Shown here: in pieces, positions 27,664-35,706 of the stretch | Layout: the number at the start of each line of letters is the position of its first letter | Position numbering within the stretch: the first letter of the stretch is position 1 | NCBI GenBank assembly: GCA_016708845.1 | Contig: JADJFB010000008.1 | Location: 68,897-132,896, forward strand | Direction of reading: 5' to 3' | From: Bacteroidota bacterium | GTDB taxonomy: Bacteria > Bacteroidota > Bacteroidia > B-17B0 > Aurantibacillaceae | DNA: 64,000 nucleotides | Program-made: the position numbers and the translations under genes | Notes under the pieces: generated by a model | Databases searched by the model: none | Seen by the model: the letters and a program-made list of their open reading frames with translations, nothing else | Told to the model about the DNA's origin: nothing

Positions 27664-29335
27664 TTATTCAATAATTATTTTTTGAGAATGTTTGTGAGCT
27701 TTCAATTTAAATTGAATCACATAAACCCCTTTTGCTTGGGAAGATAAATCAATGGTGTTTTGAAAATGCTTAGTTGAATATACTTTTTCTCCAAGTACAT
27801 TATAAATTTCAATTTCGGCATTTTCTAATTCATCGCTTATGGTAAAAATTCCTGTAGAAGAAGGATTTGGAAATATGACCACATTTTCATTTAAGCTATG
27901 CCAAGCGTCGTTAATACCAGTAGTAACATCGAGTTTTGCATAAAACACATCGTCGCCACAGCCTTTATAAACGTTACTCGTACCAAAACTAACCGAACTA
28001 CTATTAAACATTCCCCCCAAATGAATTACACTTGAGGTATTAGAATTTGCAATACCATTCCCAACTTCCTCGCTGTAACTTCCAGCTTGCAAAGCCCAAG
28101 GTGAATTACCTGTGTTATCAAAACTTGCTATAAACATATCTTTAGTTCCTGCGGCACTATTTGTTAATGTATTAGTACCAAAAGTAATGCTTGAACTAAT
28201 AAAAGAACCTGAAATAAATGCGTTTCCTGACGCGTCAACACAAATGCATTTAGCTTCATCAGCGTCGGCACCACCGCTTGCTTTTGACCAATTAGCTGTA
28301 CCTGTTGAAGAATAACTTGCTAAAAAAACATCAGATGTTCCAGCACTTGCATTCGTTAATGCTGGCAAACTGCCAAAGTTTATACTAGCACTTGTAAAAC
28401 TACCTGTTAAGTAAATATTATTTCCCGAAACAGCGATGGCATTTCCCATTTCATCATAAATGCCACCTACTTTAGTTGACCACAATGCAGTTCCCGAAGG
28501 GTCGTATTTAGCTAGGAACAAATCGTAAGTTCCGGCACTTGCATTGGTAAGCGCACCTGTTCCAAAATTAACAGATGTGCTTGAAAAGCTACCTATAACA
28601 TAGGTATTTCCAGATGCATCATTTGCGCAGGCTCTGGCGCCATCTGCAGCGGTTCCTCCAATAGTTTTGGCCCAAAGAGTAGATCCACTGGCATCATATT
28701 TAACTATAAAAATATCAGTGGTTGCAGAACCTGCATTAGTTAAATTACCAGTTCCAAAATTAATGGTTGCACTCGTGTACCAACCTGTTACAAAAACATT
28801 AGAGTTAGCATCACAACTTACGGCATAACCGCGATCGTTTCCACTTCCACCAGCACTTTTAGCCCAAATTAAATTTCCATCCGAATCATATTTCACCGCA
28901 AATAAATCGCTACTTGCAGTTCCAACATTATTTAAAACCGTTGCACTAAAAGTTATACTAGCACTTGCAAACCACCCTGTCAAAATTACGTTTCCTGAAG
29001 CATCCACTGCTAAGCCGTTTCCTTGATCGCCATCCGCGCCTCCAAAAGTTTTTGCCCAAACAACAACACCTGCTGGATCGATCTTCACTAAAAATATATC
29101 CGAAGTTCCTGAAAAACTATTTAGTAATGAAAACGTTCCAAAATTGATGTATGAAGAAGTATATGAACCTGTTATATAACTGTTGCCAGCTGCATCCACA
29201 GCTATTGCTGATACTGATTCGTTACCATTATAGCCAGCAGAAAATGCTAATTGCCAAGTAGGCACTTGTGCAACTAAAGATGAAAATCCAAATAAAATAA
29301 AAACAGCGATAAACTTAAAGTAGATTTTTTTTCAT
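27664..29335 (-). CDS. SBBP-repeat surface protein with type A T9SS sorting domain, frameshift at signal peptide
   Basis: A secreted beta-propeller-like protein of about 556 residues. It has about eight ~55-residue repeats, each with AVDASGN(V/A)(Y/F)(I/V)TG and a WAK..GG..D turn (SBBP type). The C-terminal ~75 residues form a type A T9SS signal (VIFPNPSSTGIFTISDE ... KGVYVIQFKLKA), so it should leave through T9SS. The long frame starts without a signal peptide. An ATG at 29333-29335 followed by an A8 run (on the coding strand) gives MKKIYFKFIAVFILFGF and SSLVAQ in the main frame if the run is A7, so a one-base insertion at 29325-29332 is inferred. A 21-base leader identical in all but one position is found before the fibre gene at 51977. 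Confidence 0.8.
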
Positions 29336-29356
29336 ATGTAGATATTTATTGTTTTT
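29336..29356 (-). promoter_or_regulatory. Conserved leader abutting the SBBP-protein start
   Basis: Read on the minus strand, AAAAACAATAAATATCTACA (then T) runs directly into the ATG. The same 21 bases with one change precede the fibre gene start at 51977. It could be a shared 5' leader or ribosome-binding context. Confidence 0.45.
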
Positions 29357-29464
29357 TTTATTGTCATATGGTATACGCCATGTATCTTCATTGGTTTTTG
29401 TGCGTTTCGGCACATGGCTATTTCATATGTATATACTATTTTTTATAATTTAAAGATAAGAAAT

Positions 29465-29844
29465 TTATTGAAGCTTAATATCAACCGCCAGTTTCTCTTT
29501 TTTGTTATTTACCGTCACACCATAACCGGCAGTTGTATACGTAAATCCATGTTCGTCGGTAAATTCGGCAGAGATAAAATAGTCTCCTTTTCTTAACCCA
29601 TCAAAGTGGTAAGCCCTGTTTCGTCAACAGCAACACTTTGATCAAAAGATGAAGTAGTGCTTTTTGTTCCATAAGCAATATGTACTATGGCGGTGCTTGC
29701 ATTTTCGAAAGAAGAGCTTGCTCCGTTTTTATAAGTTACCGAGCCGTAAATCGTTTTTTTGCCTCCAATTCCTGCTTCCTTTTTACATGCGGGCAACACT
29801 AACACTAAAATCATAAAAGCTATAATAATTTGTTTCATACGCAT
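29465..29844 (-). CDS. Small lipoprotein with regulatory-like beta-sandwich, frameshifted
   Basis: A lipoprotein of about 126 residues: signal peptide with lipobox LVLPACKKE (Cys near residue 20) and then a CarboxypepD_reg/CNA-B-like fold (KKTIYGSVTYKNG ... ENASTAIVHIAY). The visible frame ends at TGLTTLMG. Adding one base in the run at 29611-29612 (coding strand CTT to CTTT) continues it as ETGLYHFDGLRKGDYF, ISAEFTDEHGFTYTTAGY and a stop at 29465-29467, restoring a complete domain. It begins 2 bases after the stop of the YceI-like gene and is surely cotranscribed with it. Function is unknown. Confidence 0.7.
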
Positions 29845-29846
29845 GA

Positions 29847-30649
29847 TTAGTGATTTCTAAAAAATTGAAGGTTCAAGGTGAAATTCATTTCATCGGCAAT
29901 GTTGGTTGTCCACTCACCATATGTTTTATTATTAGCAGCAATACTATTACCAGGTAAATCAATTAATGCTGGCACAGGTACATATTTAATACTTGCATTG
30001 ACATCCATGTGGTTTGATCGCAAAAAAGAAAAATGCCCCGTAAACGATGCTCTGTATTTATCGTTTATAAAATCGCCATCTGTATCAAAATCGGATGTGC
30101 CATTATAATTAAAATACAAGTTAACAGGTTTAGAAATTGGCGTTCCATCAGGAAAACCACTAGGCGAGCGGTAACGGTTAAAATAAAAATTACCGATAGC
30201 CACATAACCCGTTCCCGATTTTACAACCGTTGTACTGCGAAACCAAGCAGTGTCACTTGCAGGATTTACAATGGTTTTAAGTGTATCTAAATAGGTAACA
30301 CCCATATAATTGCGAATACATTTTCCAACAGCGTCGCGCAGTGGTTCTCCAGAATCTACGGAAGATAAAGTAACCCAAGCGTTAATTTTACAGTTAGAAA
30401 GATTAGCCTCATCAAATATAAATTTAGGAGAGAAACCATAATTATTGAAACGACCCGTTAATTTACCAACGGAGTAATCTAAGTAGTTGGATTCCCAGCA
30501 AACGCTACCATGTGGCTTATCGAGTGTCCATAATACATCTACTAAACCATTTCCAGCAACTGGAGTTCCGGCAAGTTCGGTAACAACATCCTTTTTTTGC
30601 AGGCAGTTAGAGAAATGACAAAACCAAAAAGCAATAAAATTTTCTTCAT
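29847..30649 (-). CDS. YceI-like lipoprotein, frameshifted
   Basis: The combined frame gives a 267-residue lipoprotein: MKKILLLFGFVISLTACKK, then a YceI-type lipocalin-like domain with VLWTLDKPHGSVCWESNYLD, VGKLTGRFNNYG, LSNCKINAWVTLSSVDSG and RDAVG. The frame is broken at the T7 run 30592-30598 (A7 on the coding strand); A8 restores TACKKKDVVTELAGTP. YceI proteins bind isoprenoid-like lipids in a periplasmic pocket, so this may be a lipid-binding outer-membrane lipoprotein (inference). The central ~70 residues, rich in aromatic and aspartate residues (FNYNGTSDFDTDGDF), form an insertion not usual in YceI. It heads a two-gene operon. Confidence 0.7.
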
Positions 30650-30740
30650 CTTATCTTTTTTTTAAGAGTAAATATATAAAATTATAAGGTAGAAAGAAAA
30701 TTAGATAAATGGCTTGATTGATAAATATCATTCTATAATC

Positions 30741-30752
30741 TGACACGTGTCA
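30741..30752. promoter_or_regulatory. Perfect 12-bp palindrome TGACACGTGTCA between divergent genes
   Basis: It lies centrally in the 161-bp gap between the YceI-like gene (-) and the T9SS cargo gene (+). A fully symmetric site of this kind is typical of a dimeric regulator. A partial copy (TGACACGT) lies upstream of miaB near 59802. No regulator gene is adjacent. Confidence 0.45.
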
Positions 30753-30810
30753 TCTATTTAAATAAACTCCTAAAGTAGTTTTACTAAGTGAAATTCATAA
30801 AATTTTAGTA

Positions 30811-31298
30811 ATGCGACTACACAAAATACAACTTACAGCAATCTTGTTTATGAGTATTACTCAATGCACTGTTAGCGCTCAAGAAACCACAGACGCCTCA
30901 GGAGGCAATGCTTCTGGAAGTGGTGGCTCTGCTAGTTATTCAATTGGACAAAGCGCTTATAACACTTATACTGGAACAAATGGTTCGGTTGCTCAAGGTG
31001 TACAACAACCTTACGAAATTTCAATTGTTACGGAAGTTAAAGAAGCGAAAGACATTAGTCTCAGTTTTTAGTGTATCCTAATCCAACTAAAGATTTCTTA
31101 AAGTTAAAACTAGAAAATTATAAAAGCGAAAATTTGACGTATCACCTATATCAATTAGACGGCAAAATTATAGAAACTAAAAAAATAGAAAATTTAGATG
31201 TAACTATTTCTATGGAGCACTTAGCGTCAGGCATTTATTTTTTAAAAATAACTGAATTAAATAAGGATATAAAAACATTTAAAATCATTAAAAACTAA
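30811..31298 (+). CDS. Small T9SS type A cargo protein, frameshifted
   Basis: The repaired product has about 162 residues. A signal peptide (SVTVSAQ-like context, VSAQETTDASGG) is followed by a Gly/Ser-rich start and the pattern SASYSIGQSAYNTY ... VAQGVQQPYEIS. The C-terminal type A T9SS domain is VYPNPTKDFLKLKLENY ... MEHLASGIYFLKITELNKD. The frame stops inside at 31068-31070; one extra T in the T5 run 31065-31069 gives ISLSFLVYPNPTKDF. It ends 5 bases before the large fibre gene, so the two form an operon. A similar SAGG...IGEP...QGFLQP protein accompanies the second fibre gene (46776-47548). Confidence 0.8.
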
Positions 31299-31303
31299 AA
31301 TCA

Positions 31304-34300
31304 ATGAGAAATATATACACCCTAGTAATCGCATTATTTTTGACTGTAAATAGTTGGGCTCAAGCTCCACAAAAAATGAGCTACCAAGCAGTAATTCGTA
31401 ACACGAGTAATGCACTAATAATATCATCGCCAGTAGGCATGCAAATTAGCATCATACAAGGTTCAATAACAGGTAGTGTGGTTTATACTGAAACACAAAC
31501 TACCAATACTAATGCCAATGGATTAGTGAGTATAGAAATTGGAAATGGAACGGTTGTTACTGGAACATTTGCAACTATAAACTGGGCTAATGGTCCATAC
31601 TTTATTAAAACCGAAACCGACCCAACAGGAGGAACATTATACACCATTTCTGGCATAAGCGAATTACTAAGTGTACCTTATGCCTTGCATTCAAAAACAG
31701 CAGAAAGTATTACTGGTGGTATTACCGAAACTGACCCAGTGTTTGTTGCATCTCCTGCAAATGGAATTACATCTACTAACATCATCAACTGGAATAATAA
31801 ATTAGATACAGAAGTTGATGGCTCAGTAACAAATGAGATTCAAACATTAAGAATTAGTAACGATACAATTTACTTAAGCAATGATGGTTTTGCTAAATTA
31901 CCAGCAGGTTTTGACGGCAATTATAATAGCTTAATAAATACTCCAACAGCCGTAAGCTCTTTTTCAAACGACGCAGGTTATTTAACATCCTTTACTGAAA
32001 CAGATGGATCTGTGACAAATGAATTACAAACCTTAAGTATTAGTAATGATACAATTTATTTAAGCAATGGTGGTTTTACAAAACTACCAGCAGGATTTGA
32101 TGGTAATTATAATAGCTTAACAAATACACCAACTGCAGTGAGTTCTTTTTCAAACGATGCAGGTTATTTAACTTCATTTACTGAAACAGATGCCTCTGTA
32201 ACTAACGAATTACAAACATTAAGAATTAGTAACGATACAATTTATTTAAGCAATGGAGGCTTTGCAAAATTACCAGCAACAAATGCTTGGAGCTTAAACG
32301 GTAATGCTGGAACTGTAAATGGAACAAACTTTATTGGAACAACAGATAATGTTGCATTAAACTTTAAAGTAAACAATCAAAAAGCAGGAAGAATAGATGC
32401 AAACAGTGATGTATTTTTAGGATACCAAGCAGGAAGTAATAATACAGCAACCGAAAATACCGCAATTGGTTTTCAAGCACTACAATTAACCAATAATCCA
32501 TTATCACTAGCTAATACAGCTATTGGTTATAAAGCTTTAAGAGTAAATAATGGATTAGGTAGAAATACAGCAGTAGGTACGCATGCCATGTTAAATAATA
32601 CAACAGGAGAATGGAATACAGCAGTTGGCTCAAGTGCTCTTGTTACTAATACTAGTGGTTCGCATAATACGGCAATCGGAGGAACTGCTCTACAAGGTAA
32701 TATTTCATCAGCGGCAAACGCAGCTTTAGGTTATGGTGCACTTATAGATCATCAAAGTGGAGATGCGAACACTGGTATAGGTATGTATGCCCTTAAGGGA
32801 AATCTTAACGGGTCTAATAATGTTGGACTTGGTTTTGAATCGGGATACAATAATCTTTCCGGTACCGGCAACATCTTTATAGGTTACCGAGCAGGATATA
32901 GCGAAACAGGCTCTAATAAATTATATATAGCAAATAGTAGCACAACTACTCCATTAATATATGGAGATTTTGTATCAGGAAATGTTGGCTTAGGAACTAC
33001 CTCTCCTACCTATAAACTTGAAGTATCTGGTGATGCTCAAATCAATGGAGTTCCAGTAGGAAAAGGAAGTGGGATTGGACAATATAATGTAAGATTAGGA
33101 TTAAACAATCTATCAGTAAATACTAGTGGAGGCTATAATACTGCATTAGGAACCTTTGCCCTAATGAGAAATACGATCGGCGATAAAAATACAGCAAATG
33201 GATATGCTGCTTTATATTATTTAACATCAGGAAGTCATAACACAGGTATAGGGGAAGGCGCTTTATATGCAAATTCAACAGGGAATCAAAACACTGCTTT
33301 AGGAGAAGAGGCTGGTAGAGAGAATCTTGGTTCATCTAACGTTTTTATTGGATACCAAGCCGGCTATTATGAAACAGGTTCAAACAAATTATATATAGCA
33401 AATAGTAATACTACAACTCCACTTATTTATGGGGATTTTGCGACAGGTAATGTTGGATTAGGAGCTACTACTCCTACCTCAAAATTTCAAGTTGAAACCT
33501 ATGGTTTTAGTAATAAAACAATCTGGGGGATGAATAGTATGCTAATTCAAAATCAAACTCCTGGCTCTAGAACCTTACTTGCATTAGCACCTAATGGAAC
33601 ACAAAATGCTGATTTTGTAATTTATCACAACTCAGATTACACTACAAATACCGAAGCTTTATCGCTTGGTTATGAAAACACTTTAAATAATTTTATTATT
33701 GGAACTAGTAAAACTGGAACTGGATCTGCAAGACGCTTAGTTCTCGATGCTACAGGTGCAGGAACAAATTTTTGGAAGCAATTAACTTTAGCTACGAATG
33801 GTAATGTTGGTATCGGAACATTAACACCTGGAGCAAAATTAGAAGTTGCTGGAAATATAAAAATAGCAGACGGTACAGAAGGATTAAATAAAGTACTTAC
33901 TTCTGATGCGACTGGTTTAGCCACTTGGCAAGCAAAAGAATCGAAAGCATATGGAATGATTTATCGTATTAATGCATTTGATATTCCCTTAGTATCTACT
34001 TGGACTAATCTTCCATTAGATGGTGGAGAAAGCAATTTAATTAATGTTGTTCATAGTACAAGTGTAAATCCTGAAAGAATTACAGTTGGAGTTAGCGGCA
34101 CGTACATTATTCAATATGTTATTCATTACAGAAGACAAAACTTTCCACACCACGGAGTTTCTAGGTTAATGAAAAATGGTTCAAATGAAATTCTAGGAAG
34201 CTACACCGTCGCGTCTCCAATTTCTGGTGATAGCAATGAGGAGGATCCTTTATCTACTCAAGTAATAACAACATTATCAGCTAATGATTATATTAATTTA

Positions 34301-34417
34301 CAAGTTGCAACAAACGTTAATTTAACTAATGAAGTAGATTCATATGTAGGACCAGATCTTCCAGCACCTACAACAAAAGTATCTGTTTCCATAACGATTG
34401 TGAAAATTGGAGATTAA
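31304..34417 (+). CDS. Large YadA-like fibre protein
   Basis: A 1037-residue exported protein (signal peptide ending WAQ near residue 20). The N-terminal domain APQKMSYQAVIRNTSNALI ... LLSVPYALHSKTAE is shared with the 1475-residue protein at 47550-51977. Then come 2.5 tandem 62-residue repeats (residues ~172-325). Next is a long left-handed beta-roll region of YadA/Hia-head type repeats (NTAIGFQAL, NTAVGTHAM, NTAVGSSAL, NTALGEEAG), with an internally duplicated ETGSNKLYIANS ... TPLIYGDF block. The C-terminal ~150 residues (VSGTYIIQYVIHYRRQNF ... VSVSITIVKIGD) resemble a C1q/TNF-like jelly roll. No T9SS domain is present; the neighbouring small protein carries one. It is probably a trimeric surface or matrix fibre (inference). 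Confidence 0.8.
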   Translation: MRNIYTLVIALFLTVNSWAQAPQKMSYQAVIRNTSNALIISSPVGMQISIIQGSITGSVVYTETQTTNTNANGLVSIEIGNGTVVTGTFATINWANGPYFIKTETDPTGGTLYTISGISELLSVPYALHSKTAESITGGITETDPVFVASPANGITSTNIINWNNKLDTEVDGSVTNEIQTLRISNDTIYLSNDGFAKLPAGFDGNYNSLINTPTAVSSFSNDAGYLTSFTETDGSVTNELQTLSISNDTIYLSNGGFTKLPAGFDGNYNSLTNTPTAVSSFSNDAGYLTSFTETDASVTNELQTLRISNDTIYLSNGGFAKLPATNAWSLNGNAGTVNGTNFIGTTDNVALNFKVNNQKAGRIDANSDVFLGYQAGSNNTATENTAIGFQALQLTNNPLSLANTAIGYKALRVNNGLGRNTAVGTHAMLNNTTGEWNTAVGSSALVTNTSGSHNTAIGGTALQGNISSAANAALGYGALIDHQSGDANTGIGMYALKGNLNGSNNVGLGFESGYNNLSGTGNIFIGYRAGYSETGSNKLYIANSSTTTPLIYGDFVSGNVGLGTTSPTYKLEVSGDAQINGVPVGKGSGIGQYNVRLGLNNLSVNTSGGYNTALGTFALMRNTIGDKNTANGYAALYYLTSGSHNTGIGEGALYANSTGNQNTALGEEAGRENLGSSNVFIGYQAGYYETGSNKLYIANSNTTTPLIYGDFATGNVGLGATTPTSKFQVETYGFSNKTIWGMNSMLIQNQTPGSRTLLALAPNGTQNADFVIYHNSDYTTNTEALSLGYENTLNNFIIGTSKTGTGSARRLVLDATGAGTNFWKQLTLATNGNVGIGTLTPGAKLEVAGNIKIADGTEGLNKVLTSDATGLATWQAKESKAYGMIYRINAFDIPLVSTWTNLPLDGGESNLINVVHSTSVNPERITVGVSGTYIIQYVIHYRRQNFPHHGVSRLMKNGSNEILGSYTVASPISGDSNEEDPLSTQVITTLSANDYINLQVATNVNLTNEVDSYVGPDLPAPTTKVSVSITIVKIGD
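31817..32280 (+). repeat. Tandem 186-bp repeat inside the fibre gene
   Basis: Two complete units (31817-32002 and 32003-32188) and a partial third (from 32189) each encode DGSVTNELQTL ... NDTIYLSN ... LPAGFDGNYNSL ... NDAGYLTSFTET. The units are near-identical in protein but carry silent changes in DNA, so the duplication is not brand-new. Confidence 0.85.
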
Positions 34418-34472
34418 TCTTCACCACTATAAGTAAATATTATTTAATAGATTTTATGACATTCAAGAATGC

Positions 34473-34505
34473 AAAAAATCCCCACATCAATGTGGGGATT
34501 TTTTG
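34473..34505. terminator. Bidirectional terminator between the fibre gene and the glmU-like gene
   Basis: AAAAAATCCCCACAT pairs perfectly with ATGTGGGGATTTTTT around a short loop. It serves both convergent transcription units. Confidence 0.9.
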
Positions 34506-34529
34506 AATAACGATATTTATTCCTAAAAC

Positions 34530-35705
34530 TTATCTTGCTCCTTCCGTCTTCTTAAATACCGTTTCTAAAATATCTTTCTCAACGGCATCCACCGTTAAGT
34601 TACGTCGGGCATAAACACGGTTTGCGGTTTCAATCATTTTATCAAATTTGTATTCTTCCATACCATCAGCTCCACCCCAGCTAAAACTTGGTATGTGCGT
34701 TGGAGGGAAACCACCGCCAAAAATATTAGCACCTACTCCTACTACAGTTCCTGTATTAAACATCGTATTAATGCCGCACTTACTATGGTCGCCCATAATT
34801 AAACCACAAAACTGTAAACCAGTGTCTATCATTTTATCTTGTGAGTAGTTATATAACTTTACGTTGCCGTAATTATTTTTTAAATTCGAGTTATTGGTAT
34901 CAGCACCTAAATTACACCATTCACCAATAACAGAGTTTCCTAAAAATCCATCATGGCCTTTATTGCTATAAGCAAAAATAACAGAGTTGTTTACCTCTCC
35001 TCCTACTTTGCTATGTGGACCAACGGTGGTTGGTCCGTAAATTTTAGTGCTTAATTTTAAAGCTGCATGTTCACCTAAACTAAATGGACCACGTACAACA
35101 GAGCCTTCCATAATTTCAGCATCTTTAGCTATATAAATAGGTCCAGCATTTGTATTTAAAATAGTAGCTTCAACAACCGCACCTTCTTCTAAGAAAATTT
35201 GTTTTGCATCACCAATAACTGTATTAGAAGTAGATAAAGGTTGAGATGTTCTACCTCTCGTAATTAATTCGAAATCTGCTTTAATGGCATCACCATTTTT
35301 AGAGAAGATATCCCATACATTTTCTAAAGAAGTATAACTAGTGGTAGTTTCAACCGAACTTGTTAATGCATCTCCAATATTTAATGGAGAGGCGATATTG
35401 CTTCTAAAAGCAATTAATGTATTGCCTTTTTTAATACCTGTATTGAATTCTAAATTATTGATTTGTGCTAACAACTCAGGAGTTGGGCAAATTTTTCCAT
35501 TAATAAAAACAGCATTGTTCGTATAGCTTGCTTTATACTTTTGATTTAAATAATCCTGAGTTTGAAATGTCAACTTACCATTTAAATAATGCTCCCATTT
35601 TTCGGTAATAGTTAAAATACCAATACGAATTTCGGCAACTGGTTTTGTAAAAGTTAGTGGCAATAAGTTTTGCCAAGTGTGATCATCAAATAAAATATAG
35701 TTCAT
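34530..35705 (-). CDS. Alternative bifunctional GlmU-type enzyme (sugar-1-P nucleotidyltransferase / acetyltransferase)
   Basis: A 391-residue protein of the Bacteroidota alternative GlmU family, proposed to make UDP-N-acetylglucosamine. The start at 35705 (MNYILFDDHTWQNLLPLTFT) fits the family; an upstream in-frame codon would overlap the previous gene. The N-terminal nucleotidyltransferase-like domain has LLPLTFTKPVAEIRIG (about 15-30). The C-terminal left-handed beta-helix shows hexapeptide-like turns (VEATILNTNAGPIYIAKDAEI, VVRGPFSLGEHAALK, NSVIGEWCNLGADTNNSNLK, VVGVGANIFGGGFPP). It begins one base after the stop of the barrel-Ig protein and is the last gene of the T9SS-associated block. 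Confidence 0.82.
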   Translation of the reverse strand: MNYILFDDHTWQNLLPLTFTKPVAEIRIGILTITEKWEHYLNGKLTFQTQDYLNQKYKASYTNNAVFINGKICPTPELLAQINNLEFNTGIKKGNTLIAFRSNIASPLNIGDALTSSVETTTSYTSLENVWDIFSKNGDAIKADFELITRGRTSQPLSTSNTVIGDAKQIFLEEGAVVEATILNTNAGPIYIAKDAEIMEGSVVRGPFSLGEHAALKLSTKIYGPTTVGPHSKVGGEVNNSVIFAYSNKGHDGFLGNSVIGEWCNLGADTNNSNLKNNYGNVKLYNYSQDKMIDTGLQFCGLIMGDHSKCGINTMFNTGTVVGVGANIFGGGFPPTHIPSFSWGGADGMEEYKFDKMIETANRVYARRNLTVDAVEKDILETVFKKTEGAR

Positions 35706-35706
35706 A

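Noticed and set aside
27549..27672. In-frame run of about 41 hydrophobic codons after the stop of the gene at 27084-27548
   Set aside because: It could be readthrough or a membrane tail, but no single-base repair joins it naturally and the AT-rich composition explains a hydrophobic run. It also overlaps the end of the SBBP gene.
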